This document shows, piece after piece, positions 19,049-27,388 of a stretch of DNA of 64,000 bases. The position numbers and the translations under genes were made by a program. The stretch is taken from NCBI RefSeq assembly GCF_003011885.1, contig NZ_PXXO01000005.1, forward strand, positions 62,001 to 126,000, read 5' to 3'. The stretch comes from Cyanobium usitatum str. Tous (GTDB lineage Bacteria; Cyanobacteriota; Cyanobacteriia; PCC-6307; Cyanobiaceae). Each line of letters begins with the position of its first letter. The first letter of the stretch is position 1. The notes below the pieces were generated by a model. The model made no database searches. It was not told the origin of the DNA and saw nothing but the letters and a program-made list of their open reading frames with translations.

Positions 19049-19510
19049 AAGTGGCGCCCAGAAGCCTCCGTCTAGCTCGTAGCCAAGCACCGCAGCCATC
19101 TGGCCTAAGCCCTGACGGCAACTCAAACCGTGCAGGCGCGCCCAGGCGTCAAGGCTGAAAAGCCTGTGGGTGATCCAAAGCTCCAGGGACTCGGGGGCAA
19201 AACGGATGCCCTCCGTGCGGCTGAATTGGTGGGGCAGCACCATCGCCGCGTGGCGGGTGAGTTGGCCGCCGCCACGCTCCAGCAGCAGGGGCAGCCAGGG
19301 AGCTTCCGCATCGGCCCGCAGGGACCAAAGCCGCAACTCGGCAATTTCCGACAGCTCCCGGGGGTCGTCGTCGGCACGGGGCCAATTGAAGTGAAGCTCT
19401 AGGGAACCAGCCTGCTGGACAAGGGCATCAGGGCTAAGGCTGAACCAGGGCTGGAGAGCTGCAAGATCCAACTGGCGGATCTGGCTCTCGGAAATCTCCA
19501 CAGGGGCCAT
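19028..19510 (-). CDS. CRR6-like NdhI maturation factor
   Basis: 160 aa from ATG 19510 (a TTG start at 19564 would add 18). The stretch LELHFNWPRADDDPRELSEI, the following RLWSLRADA and WLPLLLERG blocks, MVLPHQFSRTEGIRF and MAAVLGYELDGGFW match the CRR6 (DUF1817) family as I remember it. CRR6 helps assemble the NdhI subunit of the NDH-1 complex in cyanobacteria and chloroplasts. That fits a window rich in NDH-1 genes, although it is 13 kb from them. Confidence 0.75.
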   Translation of the reverse strand: MAPVEISESQIRQLDLAALQPWFSLSPDALVQQAGSLELHFNWPRADDDPRELSEIAELRLWSLRADAEAPWLPLLLERGGGQLTRHAAMVLPHQFSRTEGIRFAPESLELWITHRLFSLDAWARLHGLSCRQGLGQMAAVLGYELDGGFWAPLSAGAAH

Positions 19511-19599
19511 CAAGAGCTGTGACAGCAGGGCGGGACAAGCTGGACCGTAGCCACCTAAGGGCAAAGAATGGGGCGAATCCAGTTGCTTGCTGCCCTCCC

Positions 19600-19704
19600 A
19601 TGGTTTCCACTCTCAGCCAGGCCGAAGTGCTGATTGCCCTGGTGGTGGCCGCCCATGCGGGCGTGCTGGCCGTTCGCCTCTGCTTCAGCCTTTACAAAGC
19701 CTGA
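19600..19704 (+). CDS. psaM: Photosystem I reaction center subunit XII
   Basis: 34 aa. It has one transmembrane helix with the characteristic PsaM pattern: LSQAEVLIALVVAAHAGVLA followed by VRLCFSLYKA, compared with the family consensus of ALVVAL-PG-LA-RL---LYK. PsaM is a small PSI subunit near the trimer interface. The Pro-Gly usually in the middle is replaced by Ala-His-Ala-Gly. It lies alone between CRR6 (opposite strand) and a membrane coiled-coil gene. Confidence 0.85.
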   Translation: MVSTLSQAEVLIALVVAAHAGVLAVRLCFSLYKA

Positions 19705-19807
19705 GAAGCTGGCCATTGGTCCTTGGCAAGCCTTACCCCTTGGCAAGATGCACCTGGCTAGCTAAAAGCGTCTAGGCCCCAGCGGGGTTTGATCCCTCGT
19801 TGCCCCC

Positions 19808-20308
19808 ATGCCGCCTCTCCACCCATCCAGTTATCAGGCCAGGCAAAATCTGCCCTTGCGGCGAGAAAGAAAGCCGCTTTCTGCTGCGGATTCCAGGCCT
19901 GCTTCCCTCCGCAAGCCAGGGTCGCTCCCCAAAGCTGCGTCGCTCCCCAATCCGGCGTCCCAGCCTGATCCCCAGATAATTACTGGCGGTGAAGCAGCCG
20001 CACTGCAAGCCCTCTCAAGTGAGCGGCAAGAATTGCTCTGCAGCTTGATCGGACTGGCTCTCAAGGTTGGCCTTGTTGTGGTCGCCGGCGTCAGCCTGGT
20101 ACGACTTGCCACCGCTTATCAGGAGCGGATGGAGCGCCAGGGTGAGCTCTCGGCGGTGCTCGGCCTTGAACGGGCCAAACTCTCCAAAGCTCGCGAACGC
20201 TTTGACCATCTGTTCATGGTGGAAGGGGAGCAGCGGCTGATCCGCGAGCAAAATCAGTGGATTGCCCCCAATCGCCTGCGGGTGGTTTGGCAGCAGGCCA
20301 CCCCGTAG
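19808..20308 (+). CDS. Hypothetical membrane protein with basic tail and coiled coil
   Basis: 166 aa. Residues 1-55 are polar, rich in Arg, Pro and Ser with imprecise KPGSLPKAASLPNPAS-type repetition. A single membrane helix follows at about 80-102 (LIGLALKVGLVVVAGVSLVRL), then a charged helical segment QERMERQGELSAVLGLERAKLSKARERF that is likely coiled-coil. The last residues (NQWIAPNRLRVVW) are probably conserved among relatives. The layout (cytoplasmic tail, one helix, outer coiled coil) recalls FtsL/FtsB-like division proteins, but no homology is claimed. It sits 27 nt before por. Confidence 0.7.
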   Translation: MPPLHPSSYQARQNLPLRRERKPLSAADSRPASLRKPGSLPKAASLPNPASQPDPQIITGGEAAALQALSSERQELLCSLIGLALKVGLVVVAGVSLVRLATAYQERMERQGELSAVLGLERAKLSKARERFDHLFMVEGEQRLIREQNQWIAPNRLRVVWQQATP

Positions 20309-21783
<1,475 letters not shown>

Positions 21784-21911
21784 GGACGTCCCCTGAACGT
21801 TGGCCGGACGGTACCGGCTCAGCCGCGATGGGCAAGGGGCAGGGGGCTTCAGGGTTAAGATCCAGCCGCAGCAATGCCGATGTGAGGGCTAGCTGTTCGA
21901 AGGATTTTCCC

Positions 21912-22724
21912 TTGCCATCCCGCCTTCCCTCCCGAGACGAACTGGCGCTGCGCCGGCGTCGGGAGATGGCGCTTGGCTCAAGCTCCAGTGGCGGCACCCA
22001 GATCACTGGCACCCGGGTGGGCAGCGACAGCTCGGGCGCCAGTTGTGTGATTACCACCGACAGCGAGGGCTCCCGGCTGGCACGCCAATCCAGCCATGTG
22101 CAGTCGATTGAGCTGCGCACCTACGTATTTCTTGATTCGCTGCAGCCCCAGCTAGCTGCCTACATGGGCACGGTTAGCCAGGGCTTCCTGCCCATTCCCG
22201 GTGACGCCTGCTTGTGGCTGGAGGTATCTCCGGGCATGGCTGTGCACCGGGTCACCGACATTGCCCTCAAGGCCAGCACGGTGCGGCTTGGCCAGATGAT
22301 CGTGGAGCGGGCCTTCGGCTCCTTGGCGCTCTACCACCGTGATCAGAGCAACGTCCTCCACTCCGGCGACGTGGTGCTTGAGGCCATCGGCAGCCGGGTG
22401 GAGCTCCGCAGCCGTTGCGAGGTCAGCTGGACCGAGATCATCCGGGCGATCACCCCAGACCACGCCGTGCTGATCAATCGCCAGAACCGGCGCGGATCAA
22501 TGATTCAAGCGGGGATGAGCATGTTCATCCTGGAAACCGAGCCCGCCGGTTACGTGCTGATCGCAGCCAATGAGGCAGAAAAGGCTTCCAACATCACTGT
22601 GGTGGACGTGAAAGCCGTGGGCGCCTTTGGCCGTCTAACCCTGGCGGGGCGGGAGGGTGATGTGGAGGAGGCAGCCGCCGCCGCGATGCGGGCGATCAGT
22701 CATATCAACAACAAGGCCAGCTGA
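21912..22724 (+). CDS. csoS1D: Carboxysome shell protein with tandem BMC domains, CsoS1D
   Basis: 270 aa from TTG 21912, chosen because AAGGA lies 7 nt upstream; an ATG at 21966 and another at 21828 are in frame. After a disordered basic/Ser-rich leader, two permuted BMC domains follow (about 70-165 and 170-268): [21 protein letters not shown], then [22 protein letters not shown] and [15 protein letters not shown]; the second half repeats with [27 protein letters not shown] and [14 protein letters not shown]. CsoS1D forms stacked pseudohexamer trimers whose large pores can open or close, probably gating RuBP and PGA. It lies upstream of the main operon, as in Prochlorococcus. Confidence 0.95.
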   Translation: MPSRLPSRDELALRRRREMALGSSSSGGTQITGTRVGSDSSGASCVITTDSEGSRLARQSSHVQSIELRTYVFLDSLQPQLAAYMGTVSQGFLPIPGDACLWLEVSPGMAVHRVTDIALKASTVRLGQMIVERAFGSLALYHRDQSNVLHSGDVVLEAIGSRVELRSRCEVSWTEIIRAITPDHAVLINRQNRRGSMIQAGMSMFILETEPAGYVLIAANEAEKASNITVVDVKAVGAFGRLTLAGREGDVEEAAAAAMRAISHINNKAS

Positions 22725-22782
22725 CCCAGGGGCTTGCTCTGACAATTGAGCTACTGGCAATTGAGTTATTGGCAATGGAGCA

Positions 22783-23364
22783 TTATTTGCTCAGCTCCAG
22801 CAGGCGGAGCAACTTCGGGGCAAGCGCACGAGCTGCCTTGCCGCGGCTGCCGAGCTTGGCCTTGAGGTGGGGGCCCATCAGGGCGTAAGAGCAGCCTGCC
22901 TCGCGCACATAAAAAAGGCTGTCGTAACCAGGGCCATGACCCTGGGGAGCGCGCAATATCTGGCCGCGGCAGATCCCCTCGGCCTCGGCCCTGGTGGTGC
23001 CGGATGGATCGGCCAGGGCCATGGCGCTCCGGAAGCTGGCTCCTCGATAAAGGCTGTCGCCTAGTTCTTTCAAAAGACGGTGAATCCGTTCGTGGTCGGT
23101 GGGGGCGTAGCGGGCCGAAAAAACACCCGGAGCTCCATCCAGGGCGTCCACCTCGATGCCTGAGTCGTCGGCGAGGGCCCAGTGGCCGGTGATGCGGGCA
23201 ACAGCCTCGGCTTTGAGACGGGCATTAGCGAGGTAGGTCGCTCCCGTTTCTTCAATATCGAGACCGGGCGGCTGGGGCAGGACATCCAGCTCAACCAGCT
23301 CAAGCATCGCGCCGATTTCGGCCACCTTGTGGGGGTTGCCACTGGCCACGACCAGGATCGGCAT
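22783..23364 (-). CDS. rdgB: XTP/dITP pyrophosphatase (RdgB/HAM1)
   Basis: 193 aa. It removes non-canonical purine nucleotides (XTP, ITP, dITP) to protect DNA and RNA. Signatures are ASGNPHKVAEI, the metal/triphosphate motif WALADDSGIEVDALDGAPGVFSARYA, and GPGYDSLFYV with SYALM near the end. It is transcribed against the neighbouring cso genes; HAM1 next to csoS genes is a known but unexplained association in alpha-cyanobacteria. Confidence 0.95.
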   Translation of the reverse strand: MPILVVASGNPHKVAEIGAMLELVELDVLPQPPGLDIEETGATYLANARLKAEAVARITGHWALADDSGIEVDALDGAPGVFSARYAPTDHERIHRLLKELGDSLYRGASFRSAMALADPSGTTRAEAEGICRGQILRAPQGHGPGYDSLFYVREAGCSYALMGPHLKAKLGSRGKAARALAPKLLRLLELSK

Positions 23365-23478
23365 TCAGCAGGAATCGGGGCAAGTCATTGTCCCCCAAGA
23401 AGGTGTCTCATTTCCTGCAGCAGACCTACGGTTGGTAAACGCCTTGGCCCCCGCGTGATTGGGTTCCAGGGGTAACCG

Positions 23479-24474
23479 ATGGACCCAAGCCTGATTCTGC
23501 AGAACCTGGTCAGCCCACCGGTGCTGTTTTTTTTCCTTGGCGTGACCGCCGTACTGGTGGGATCGGATCTGGAAATTCCAGCCCCGATCCCAAAGCTGTT
23601 CTCCCTCTATTTGTTGCTCGCCATCGGATTCAAAGGTGGCTTGGAGCTGCAGCACAGCGGCCTCGGTGGCCAAGTGCTGCCCACCATCGCCGCCGCGATG
23701 GCGATGTCGCTACTGGTGCCGCTCTACAGCTATCTGGTGCTTAAAACCAGGCTGGATGGGTTTAATGCCGCCGCCATTGCCGCCACCTACGGATCGATCA
23801 GCGCGGTGACCTTCATCACCGCCGAGAGCTTTCTGGAAACCCAGAACCTGCCCTTCGATGGCTTCATGGTGGCTGCCCTGGCCCTGATGGAATCGCCGGC
23901 CATCATTGTGGGACTGCTGCTGGTCAAATTGGCAGCCCCCAGCCAGCAAGCAGAGGGGCCGAAGATGGGTTGGAGCTCCGTGCTGCGGGAGTCATTTTTA
24001 AATAGCTCGGTATTTCTGCTGGTAGGGAGTCTGGCGATTGGCTTGCTGGTCGCAGCTTTCAGCCCAGCCAGCATCGACAAAATGTTGCCATTCACCGACA
24101 AACTTTTCTATGGAGCCCTCAGCTTCTTCCTGTTGGACATGGGGATCGTTGCGGCCCAACGGATCCGAGATCTACGACAAGCGGGAGCCTTTCTGATCGG
24201 CTTTTCGGTGTTGATGCCACTTTTTAATGCCCTAGTAGGCACCCTGATCGCCCGAGGTTTGGGCCTTGGACCTGGTAATGCCCTGCTGTTTGTGGTGCTG
24301 TGCGCTAGCGCCTCCTACATCGCGGTACCAGCAGCGATGCGAATGACAGTGCCGCAGGCCAATCCCAGTTTGTATATATCTACAGCGCTGGGAGTCACAT
24401 TTCCCTTCAACATCATTGTTGGCATTCCCCTCTACATGGCCATGATTAAGGCCTTGCTTCCCACTGCTGGATAA
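23479..24474 (+). CDS. sbtA: Sodium-dependent bicarbonate transporter SbtA
   Basis: 331 aa. It is a high-affinity, Na+-coupled HCO3- importer in the plasma membrane. About ten membrane helices in two inverted halves carry the SbtA hallmarks LLLAIGFKGGLEL, AATYGSISAVTFITAESFLE (substrate/Na+ site) and LCASASYIAVPAAMRMTVPQANPS. The loop between the halves is short, as in alpha-cyanobacterial forms. sbtB follows 4 nt later, which indicates co-transcription. Its position between csoS1D and csoS1A joins bicarbonate import to the carboxysome genes. Confidence 0.96.
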   Translation: MDPSLILQNLVSPPVLFFFLGVTAVLVGSDLEIPAPIPKLFSLYLLLAIGFKGGLELQHSGLGGQVLPTIAAAMAMSLLVPLYSYLVLKTRLDGFNAAAIAATYGSISAVTFITAESFLETQNLPFDGFMVAALALMESPAIIVGLLLVKLAAPSQQAEGPKMGWSSVLRESFLNSSVFLLVGSLAIGLLVAAFSPASIDKMLPFTDKLFYGALSFFLLDMGIVAAQRIRDLRQAGAFLIGFSVLMPLFNALVGTLIARGLGLGPGNALLFVVLCASASYIAVPAAMRMTVPQANPSLYISTALGVTFPFNIIVGIPLYMAMIKALLPTAG

Positions 24475-24478
24475 ATCA

Positions 24479-24760
24479 ATGAAACGCCTCGAACTGATCC
24501 TCAGCGAGCGGGAGTTGGATGCGGTGATCCAGGCAATGGAAATAGCGGGTGTGCCCGGTTACTCCGTAGTCAGGCACGTCACCGGCAAGGGTCCGCATGG
24601 CTCCGTGTCCGAGGGCATGGAATTCAGCGGTTTAGGCGCCAATGCCCATGTGATCGTGTTCTGCGAAGCGGATTTACTGGATGCATTGCGGGCTGCCCTG
24701 CGCCCCCTTTTGACCTACTACGGCGGAGTGGCGTACGTCACAGACGCCGAGGCCCTCTAG
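24479..24760 (+). CDS. sbtB: PII-like regulator of SbtA
   Basis: 93 aa. It folds as a PII-like trimer binding adenyl nucleotides (cAMP, AMP, ADP, ATP) and docks on SbtA to inhibit it. The beta-alpha-beta core is visible (KRLELILSERELDAVIQAME, then VPGYSVVRHVTGKGPHGSVSEGME and AHVIVFCEADLLDALRAALR). The protein ends soon after VAYVTDAEAL, so the C-terminal cysteine-bearing loop known from beta-cyanobacterial SbtB is absent. Confidence 0.95.
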   Translation: MKRLELILSERELDAVIQAMEIAGVPGYSVVRHVTGKGPHGSVSEGMEFSGLGANAHVIVFCEADLLDALRAALRPLLTYYGGVAYVTDAEAL

Positions 24761-24789
24761 ATGCTGGGCAAGCAAATTTTGATCAAAAC

Positions 24790-24833
24790 GGGTTTGGTGG
24801 GGCTGAAACCCCTTGCCAGCACTGCAATGGCAA
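24790..24833 (+). terminator. Two adjacent stem-loops after sbtB
   Basis: Downstream of sbtB, GGGTTT at 24790-24795 can pair with AAACCC about 10 nt later. It is followed directly by TTGCCA (24813-24818) pairing with TGGCAA (24828-24833) over a 9-nt loop. No clean U-run follows, so this may be an attenuator or 3' processing structure that separates the sbtAB message from the cso operon. The 150 nt after it presumably hold the cso promoter; I could not pick a convincing -35/-10 pair. Confidence 0.45.
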
Positions 24834-24990
24834 GCATTGCCTAACGTTTTGTGATGCACTGATCAGTCTGCCTTATCCAAAGGCGACGCAACAGTGATGG
24901 TCGGTTCCGGCTAAATGGCTTGACGGGGGGTTTGGCTGCCGACCATGGTTGCGAGCGAACATTCAACCCCACCTCCACCAGGAGCAGGTA

Positions 24991-25302
24991 ATGGCAACTG
25001 AATCCATGGGCATCGCCCTCGGCATGATCGAAACTCGGGGGCTGGTGCCCGCGATCGAGGCGGCTGACGCCATGACCAAGGCCGCCGAAGTGCGCCTGAT
25101 CGGTCGTGAATTCGTCGGCGGCGGTTACGTCACCGTGATGGTGCGCGGTGAAACCGGCGCCGTCAACGCAGCTGTGCGCGCCGGGGCCGATGCCTGCGAG
25201 CGCGTGGGCGACGGCCTTGTGGCAGCGCACATCATTGCGCGCCCCCACCGCGAAGTGGAGCCTGCCCTCGGCAACGGCAACTACGCCGGTCAGAAGGACT
25301 GA
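24991..25302 (+). CDS. csoS1A: Major alpha-carboxysome shell hexamer CsoS1
   Basis: 103 aa from ATG 24991, with AGGAG 8 nt upstream; a further upstream start is in frame but not homologous. Single BMC domain: GIALGMIETRGLVPAIEAAD, KAAEVRLIGREFVGGGYVTV with the pore loop around FVGGG, and ADACERVGDGLVAAHIIARPH. It tiles the shell facets as hexamers with small central pores for bicarbonate and RuBP. Only one copy precedes cbbL here. It is the first gene of the main cso operon. Confidence 0.97.
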   Translation: MATESMGIALGMIETRGLVPAIEAADAMTKAAEVRLIGREFVGGGYVTVMVRGETGAVNAAVRAGADACERVGDGLVAAHIIARPHREVEPALGNGNYAGQKD

Positions 25303-25331
25303 GTTGACCAACGTCTGAGGCGTTAACCAAC
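25303..25331 (+). promoter_or_regulatory. Imperfect stem-loop between csoS1A and cbbL
   Basis: GTTGACCAACG (25303-25313) and CGTTAACCAAC (25321-25331) pair as 4+4 bp around a 3-nt internal loop with a 7-nt apical loop. It starts right at the csoS1A stop and leaves the GGAGA ribosome site of cbbL free. A stem-loop here could stabilise or process the mRNA so that CsoS1 and RubisCO are made in different amounts. Inferred from base pairing only. Confidence 0.4.
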
Positions 25332-25366
25332 CCATTTCCCTTACCGACCCAACCGGAGAATCATTC

Positions 25367-26776
25367 ATGGCTAAGAAGTACGAATCCGGGGTTAAGGAGT
25401 ACCGCGACACGTATTGGACTCCTGATTACATCCCCCTCGACACCGATTTGCTGGCGTGCTTTAAGTGCACCGGCCAGGAAGGCGTCCCCCGCGAAGAAGT
25501 TGCCGCTGCTGTGGCCGCTGAATCCTCAACCGGCACCTGGTCCGCCGTGTGGTCCGAGCTCCTCACCGACCTCGACTTCTACAAAGGCCGTTGCTACCGC
25601 ATCGAAGACGTTCCTGGCGACAAGGAAGCCTTCTATGCCTTCATCGCCTATCCCCTCGACCTGTTCGAAGAAGGCTCCATCACCAACGTGCTGACCTCCT
25701 TGGTCGGCAACGTGTTTGGCTTCAAGGCCCTGCGCCACCTGCGTCTGGAAGACATCCGCTTCCCGATGGCGTTCATCAAGACCTGCATGGGTCCCCCGAA
25801 CGGCATCGTGGTTGAGCGCGACCGTATGAACAAGTACGGCCGTCCTCTCCTGGGCTGCACCATCAAGCCGAAGCTCGGCCTGAGCGGTAAGAACTACGGC
25901 CGGGTTGTCTATGAGTGCCTACGCGGCGGTCTGGACTTCACCAAGGACGACGAAAACATCAACTCCCAACCTTTCCAGCGTTGGCAGAACCGTTTCGAGT
26001 TCGTTGCTGAAGCAACCAACCTGGCGCAACAGGAAACAGGCGAGAAGAAGGGGCACTACCTCAACTGCACCGCCGCAACTCCTGAAGAGATGTATGAGCG
26101 CGCCGAGTTCGCTAAAGAACTGGGCCAGCCCATCATCATGCACGACTACATCACGGGAGGCTTCACCGCTAACACCGGTCTTGCTAAGTGGTGCCGTAAG
26201 AACGGCATGCTGCTGCACATTCACCGTGCCATGCACGCTGTGATTGACCGCCATCCCAAGCACGGTATCCACTTCCGAGTGCTGGCCAAGTGCCTGCGTC
26301 TCTCCGGTGGTGACCAGCTGCACACCGGCACGGTGGTCGGCAAGCTGGAGGGTGACCGCCAGTCGACCCTCGGCTATATCGACCAACTGCGCGAATCCTT
26401 CGTCCCCGAAGATCGCAGCCGCGGCAACTTCTTCGACCAAGATTGGGGCTCCATGGGCGGCGTGTTCGCCGTGGCCTCTGGCGGTATCCACTGCTGGCAC
26501 ATGCCCGCACTGGTTGCCATTTTTGGCGACGACTCGGTGCTGCAGTTCGGTGGTGGTACCCATGGTCACCCCTGGGGATCAGCTGCTGGTGCTGCTGCTA
26601 ACCGCGTGGCTCTCGAGGCCTGCGTCAAAGCCCGTAACGCCGGTCGTGAAATCGAGCGCGAAGGCCGCGACATCCTTCTGGAAGCAGCGAAGCACAGCCC
26701 TGAGCTAGCCATCGCCCTGGAGACCTGGAAGGAAATCAAGTTCGAGTTCGACACCGTCGACAAGCTCGACACCTGA
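25367..26776 (+). CDS. cbbL: RubisCO large subunit, form IA
   Basis: 469 aa. It fixes CO2 onto ribulose-1,5-bisphosphate inside the carboxysome. Active-site elements include TIKPKLGLS (Lys167/169), the carbamylated Lys193 in [11 protein letters not shown] with the metal-binding Asp/Glu, [17 protein letters not shown], loop 6 [10 protein letters not shown] and GGTHGHPWG. The N-terminal [19 protein letters not shown] and the overall sequence are of form IA (proteobacterial-type) as used by alpha-cyanobacteria. GGAGA precedes the ATG. Confidence 0.99.
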   Translation: MAKKYESGVKEYRDTYWTPDYIPLDTDLLACFKCTGQEGVPREEVAAAVAAESSTGTWSAVWSELLTDLDFYKGRCYRIEDVPGDKEAFYAFIAYPLDLFEEGSITNVLTSLVGNVFGFKALRHLRLEDIRFPMAFIKTCMGPPNGIVVERDRMNKYGRPLLGCTIKPKLGLSGKNYGRVVYECLRGGLDFTKDDENINSQPFQRWQNRFEFVAEATNLAQQETGEKKGHYLNCTAATPEEMYERAEFAKELGQPIIMHDYITGGFTANTGLAKWCRKNGMLLHIHRAMHAVIDRHPKHGIHFRVLAKCLRLSGGDQLHTGTVVGKLEGDRQSTLGYIDQLRESFVPEDRSRGNFFDQDWGSMGGVFAVASGGIHCWHMPALVAIFGDDSVLQFGGGTHGHPWGSAAGAAANRVALEACVKARNAGREIEREGRDILLEAAKHSPELAIALETWKEIKFEFDTVDKLDT

Positions 26777-26793
26777 AATCGCCAGTCTGAGAT

Positions 26794-26825
26794 GGTGAGT
26801 GGGTCAGGCAACTTGCCTACTCACC
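26794..26825 (+). promoter_or_regulatory. First stem-loop in the cbbL-cbbS spacer
   Basis: GGTGAGT (26794-26800) pairs with ACTCACC (26819-26825), and the inner AGGCAA/TTGCCT-type arms extend the hairpin. It begins 18 nt after the cbbL stop. Likely a 3' stabiliser or partial terminator that sets the large/small subunit transcript ratio; there is no U-run immediately after it. Confidence 0.5.
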
Positions 26826-26849
26826 TCCCAGAACGGAAGATTCAGATCT

Positions 26850-26868
26850 AGAGATTAAACTAATCTCT
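26850..26868 (+). promoter_or_regulatory. Second stem-loop in the cbbL-cbbS spacer
   Basis: AGAGATTA (26850-26857), loop AAC, TAATCTCT (26861-26868): a perfect 8-bp inverted repeat. A partial third copy of the arm (GAGATTA) occurs at 26875-26881. The spacer here is AT-rich compared with the flanking genes. It could be an RNA hairpin, or an operator for a LysR-type or other dimeric regulator in DNA form; the sequence alone does not decide. Confidence 0.45.
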
Positions 26869-26929
26869 ACGAACGAGATTAAGAGCCTTTCATATAAGGT
26901 TCAAACATTCCATCCACACAAGGATCCCC

Positions 26930-27271
26930 ATGCCTTTTAAGAGCACCGTGGGTGACTATCAAACAGTCGCCACCCTGGAGACATTCGGCTTCCTACCGCC
27001 GATGACTCAGGACGAGATCTACGACCAAATCGCTTACATCATCGCCCAGGGTTGGAGCCCGCTCGTTGAGCATGTCCATCCCAGCAACTCCATGGTGACC
27101 TACTGGTCCTATTGGAAGCTGCCCTTCTTCGGCGAGAAGGATCTGGGTGTGATCGTGAATGAGCTTGAGGCTTGTCACCGCGCCTATCCCGACCACCACG
27201 TTCGTTTGGTGGGCTACGACGCTTACACCCAAAGCCAGGGTTCCTGCTTCGTGGTTTTCGAAGGACGCTGA
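26930..27271 (+). CDS. cbbS: RubisCO small subunit, form IA
   Basis: 113 aa. It caps the L8 core to form L8S8 holoenzyme and contributes to the CsoS2 docking surface. Typical sequence: YQTVATLETFGFLPPMTQDEIYDQIAYII, HPSNSMVTYWSYWKLPFFGE and HVRLVGYDAYTQSQGSCFVVF. AAGGA lies just upstream of the ATG. The gap from cbbL is 153 nt and holds two stem-loops. Confidence 0.98.
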   Translation: MPFKSTVGDYQTVATLETFGFLPPMTQDEIYDQIAYIIAQGWSPLVEHVHPSNSMVTYWSYWKLPFFGEKDLGVIVNELEACHRAYPDHHVRLVGYDAYTQSQGSCFVVFEGR

Positions 27272-27284
27272 TCCCAGCCCTTCC

Positions 27285-27320
27285 GGGGCTCGAGCCATTG
27301 GCCTGAGCCCCAACTCTTTT
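27285..27320 (+). terminator. Stem-loop with U-rich tail after cbbS
   Basis: GGGGCTC (27285-27291) pairs with GAGCCCC (27305-27311) over a 13-nt loop and is followed by AACTCTTTTCC. This looks like a leaky Rho-independent terminator, which would leave most transcripts as csoS1-cbbLS and let a fraction continue into csoS2. Such polarity is expected because RubisCO and CsoS1 are needed in large excess over the later products. Confidence 0.55.
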
Positions 27321-27388
27321 CCTCTGCGGGCTAGTTCGCGCTGCGAACTGGTCAGCACCTTTTCAGATATTCCATTCGACGGGCGGAC

